DNA of 64,000 nucleotides from contig NZ_JAPENY010000001.1 of assembly GCF_026341825.1 (NCBI RefSeq), positions 3,038,001 to 3,102,000 on the forward strand, read 5' to 3'. The DNA comes from Streptomyces sp. NBC_00620 (lineage in GTDB: Bacteria > Actinomycetota > Actinomycetes > Streptomycetales > Streptomycetaceae). Under the pieces are notes generated by a model. That model worked only from the letters and a program-made list of their open reading frames with translations. It did not search any database and was not told the origin of the DNA. The position numbers and the translations under genes were made by a program. Shown piece after piece: positions 62,071-64,000 of the stretch. The first letter of the stretch is position 1. Every line of letters starts with the position of its first letter.

Positions 62071-62220
62071 ATGAGTGACGCGCACGAGCCGACGAGCTCT
62101 CGCGAGCCCGAGCCGCCGCGCTACGAACCCGCTCCCGGTGTCGGGAAGCTGGCGCTGTGGGTGCTGCTGTTCGTGGTGGCGGCTGTGGTGGTTGTCGTGG
62201 GTGGCGTGTACTTCGCCTGA
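62071..62220 (+). CDS. Small single-pass membrane protein (49 residues)
   Basis: ATG at 62071, 22 nt after the large subunit stop. The first 25 residues are polar and Pro/Glu-rich (SSREPEPPRYEPAPG), then one transmembrane helix (KLALWVLLFVVAAVVVVVGG) to the end. Likely co-transcribed with the hydroxylase genes and may anchor the complex; position is the only evidence for that. Confidence 0.6.
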   Translation: MSDAHEPTSSREPEPPRYEPAPGVGKLALWVLLFVVAAVVVVVGGVYFA

Positions 62221-62244
62221 GGCGGGGGGCGTTTCGGCTTGTCC

Positions 62245-62512
62245 ATGGATGGGTTGGACGGTGTTGTCCTGATCAAGGGAATCATGGCCTCGGGGAAGTC
62301 CACCGTGGCGCAGGCACTCGCGGAGCGGCTGCCGCGGACGCCTACGCGCAGGCTGGCTTCACGGTCGTCGTGCAGGACGTCGTCCTGGGCGAGCAGTTGA
62401 CGGCGTACGACGGACTGGTCCGCACCCGCCCCTGTACGTCGTCGTCCTGGCCCCTCGTCCCGAGGCCGTGGCGGCGCGTGAGGCGGGGCGGGAGCGGGCT
62501 CGGGTGGCGTGA
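62245..62512 (+). pseudogene. Remnant of a P-loop kinase/phosphotransferase
   Basis: Starts MDGLDGVVLIKGIMASGKST, with Walker A GIMASGKST, and runs in frame to about 62330. The family sequence then resumes in another frame (ADAYAQAGFTVVVQDVVLGE, to VRTRP) and, after a further one-base shift near 62433, in a third frame (LYVVVLAPRPEAVAAREAGR) to TGA at 62512. The intact gene would be about 180 residues (AAA/chloramphenicol-phosphotransferase-like); here an internal deletion and a frameshift have destroyed it. Confidence 0.8.
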
Positions 62513-62739
62513 ACCGGGTACGTGAGGCGGCTGGTGCGAACCGGGTGATTCCGGGCCTGGGATCGGTGCGTACCCGGGTGTTTCCGGTCTGTGCTCCGCC
62601 TGTGCATCGTCTGTGCCTGCATGTTTCCGGCGTTGTCAGTGGTGCGGCGTATGGTTCTGACTTAGTGGGAACTGCCCCTGGACGACGGGGCGTTCCTTGC
62701 TCGGGGGAAGCACGATGCGTTCACATGCGCGGGGGAGCC

Positions 62740-63918
62740 ATGAGCACGACTGACACCGATGTCGGCGGCGCGATCACACTGACCGACGACGAGCTGTATC
62801 CGTACATCACGCACGACGGGACGCGGCGCCGGCTGTCGGGCCCCGGACTGCCCTGCGAGGGCACGCTGGTGGGGTTCGGCACGCTGCGGGAGCACGGGCT
62901 GCGCAGGGTCGCGGACCTGGCGGTCGACGCGGAGCGACTCGCGGGGGAGCTCCAGGACCAGCTGGTCATAGGCGCCCTGCGGAGCTTCGACCGGGACCTG
63001 GAGGCGATCGTCCTCGACGGGGCGACGGGGAAGGTCTCCACGGCGCACCTGCACCCGAACCCGACACCGATGGACCTCTCACCGCTGGCCCCCTCTCTGG
63101 AGGCGCTACTGCGCTTCGCGGCGGCCACGGAGGAGCTGACGGCTTCCCGCGGGCAGTCCGCGTCCCAGCGGGCGGGGTTCGGCCCGAAGGCGGTCACGGA
63201 GGCGTCGGACCGGCTGGCCGCCGTCTTCGAGGGCGCGGCGGGCGACGAGGTGCCGGCGTTCTGGAGGATGGCCGCGCTGATCCGGCCGCTGGCCCGGATC
63301 GCGGGCCCCGGTGAGGGACTCGTCCTGGACCTGCCGAAGCGGCTGCTGGACGAGGAGTTCGGCACGGGCGAGATCATGTGCTTCGAGGACGTCGACTTCC
63401 CGACCGCGCTCACGCACGAGCCGACACGCCGCTTCCTGCGCGAGACGGGCCTCCCGGAGGACGGCTTCGTCTTCCAGCTGGACACGGAGGTTCCCCTGCC
63501 GGCGCTCAGCGAGTACTACGCGGACGAGCGCCCCGGCGACTTCACCGCCGACCAACTCCCGGACGCCGCCGACCGTTTGATACGCCTCGGCTATCTGCTG
63601 GAGGACACGAACCTCGTCGTCGACGGCACCACGGGTGCCGTCCTCGCCTGGAGCGAACCGGACCTCACCCTCCGCCCCCTCAACGCCGACATCTCCACAC
63701 TCGCCTTCACTCTCTGGCTACTGCACCGGGAGAAGTCCCTGGACGCGGCCCACGACCTCACGGACGCCTACGAACAACTCGCCGCCACCATGACCCAGAC
63801 CCTCGCCACGGTCGACCCCCTCGCCTGCGACCCGACCCCGGCCGCACCCGGCGACGACGGCTGGCGCTACTGGCCGGAGATATTCGAGGACCGGGCGGGC
63901 GGAATGCTGTACGCGTGA
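62740..63918 (+). CDS. SUKH-4-type immunity protein
   Basis: Protein of 392 residues. Two similar segments begin with elements of the SUKH fold: LSGPGLPCEGTLVGFGTLRE in the first half and FLRETGLPEDGFVFQLDTEV in the second half, each followed by GxLxxxxLVVDxxTGxV-type strands (AIVLDGATGKVSTAHL; NLVVDGTTGAVLAWSE). This is the double SUKH-4 pattern often found in Streptomyces. ATG at 62740 follows GGGGGAG; the frame extends back to 62509 without a ribosome site. Such proteins usually neutralise a nuclease or deaminase toxin; the cognate toxin is not in the window and might be the next gene. Confidence 0.82.
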   Translation: MSTTDTDVGGAITLTDDELYPYITHDGTRRRLSGPGLPCEGTLVGFGTLREHGLRRVADLAVDAERLAGELQDQLVIGALRSFDRDLEAIVLDGATGKVSTAHLHPNPTPMDLSPLAPSLEALLRFAAATEELTASRGQSASQRAGFGPKAVTEASDRLAAVFEGAAGDEVPAFWRMAALIRPLARIAGPGEGLVLDLPKRLLDEEFGTGEIMCFEDVDFPTALTHEPTRRFLRETGLPEDGFVFQLDTEVPLPALSEYYADERPGDFTADQLPDAADRLIRLGYLLEDTNLVVDGTTGAVLAWSEPDLTLRPLNADISTLAFTLWLLHREKSLDAAHDLTDAYEQLAATMTQTLATVDPLACDPTPAAPGDDGWRYWPEIFEDRAGGMLYA

Positions 63919-63949
63919 ACGCGGACCGGCGGGGCGGTAGACCGTCCTC

Positions 63950-64000
63950 GTGACCGATGCCGGGCTCGGTATCGGCCGTATGGAGCAGGAACGCGCGCGC
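63950..64000 (+). CDS. Start of a further gene, cut by window edge
   Basis: GTG at 63950 opens VTDAGLGIGRMEQERAR, in frame to the last base. No strong ribosome site is seen, and 17 codons are too few to name it. In Streptomyces a toxin or second SUKH gene often follows a SUKH-4 gene. Confidence 0.35.
   Translation, partial: MTDAGLGIGRMEQERAR

Noticed and set aside
59709..62085. Long frames (784 codons plus, 721 codons minus) over the molybdopterin subunit
   Set aside because: Compositional shadows; the subunit's hammerhead and cofactor domains are in the frame starting at 59743.

Overview
The window is a piece of a Streptomyces chromosome. It is GC-rich with strong third-position GC, uses GTG/TTG starts, has many ATGA/GTGA/TGATG stop-start overlaps, and its gene content is typical of the genus. 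From memory, the order from matAB through narK, nnaR, sigU, helD, malic enzyme, hup and murA to the hexosaminidase operon follows the S. coelicolor SCO2963-SCO2940 neighbourhood. I could not run an alignment.

Layout. (1) 1-8.6 kb, minus strand: a glycan uptake and breakdown operon (solute-binding lipoprotein, two permeases, GH31 alpha-xylosidase, LacI regulator, GH3 enzyme running off the left edge), with two palindromic operators in front of it; xyloglucan- or xylan-type oligosaccharides are the likely substrate. (2) 8.9-11.3 kb: an MFS transporter divergent from a LysR regulator. (3) 11.4-16.1 kb: matA/matB-like surface-glycan synthesis genes (deacetylase-glycosyltransferase fusion) with an acyltransferase, closed by a strong hairpin. 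(4) 16.2-36.8 kb: an accessory island of type VII-linked polymorphic toxins, described below. (5) 36.8-52.2 kb: conserved core with a membrane protein, NarK, NnaR, a DUF1772 protein, a CGNR protein, SigU with its anti-sigma factor, HelD, NAD malic enzyme, HU, MurA, YqgE/AlgH, DUF3039 and a TPR-like membrane protein. (6) 52.2-57.0 kb: a GlcNAc-type ABC transporter with GH20 hexosaminidase behind a DasR-like site. (7) 57.3-62.2 kb: a three-subunit xanthine-dehydrogenase-family enzyme with a divergent active site and a small membrane protein. (8) 62.2-64 kb: a broken P-loop kinase, a SUKH-4-type immunity protein and the start of another gene.

The island is the most interesting part. It holds two Rhs/YD-repeat toxins with WXG-like N-termini, each coupled by a one-base stop/start overlap to a small putative immunity gene. 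It also holds two copies of a lipoprotein/secreted-protein pair. Each pair has a 157-nt leader alignable without gaps, a shared lipoprotein N-terminus, a divergent middle, and a 903-nt shared 3' block. Copy B continues into a WXG100 gene, a WXG-type effector-like protein without Rhs repeats, a membrane protein, a protein of unknown family, and a protein that looks like a bacterial homologue of HPF1, the eukaryotic PARP partner. The tip of the second Rhs protein has a TNT-like Gly-Gly-Gly-x-Gln segment that suggests an NAD-consuming toxin. No type VII secretion core genes (EccC and others), tRNAs, rRNAs, insertion sequences or CRISPR arrays were seen.
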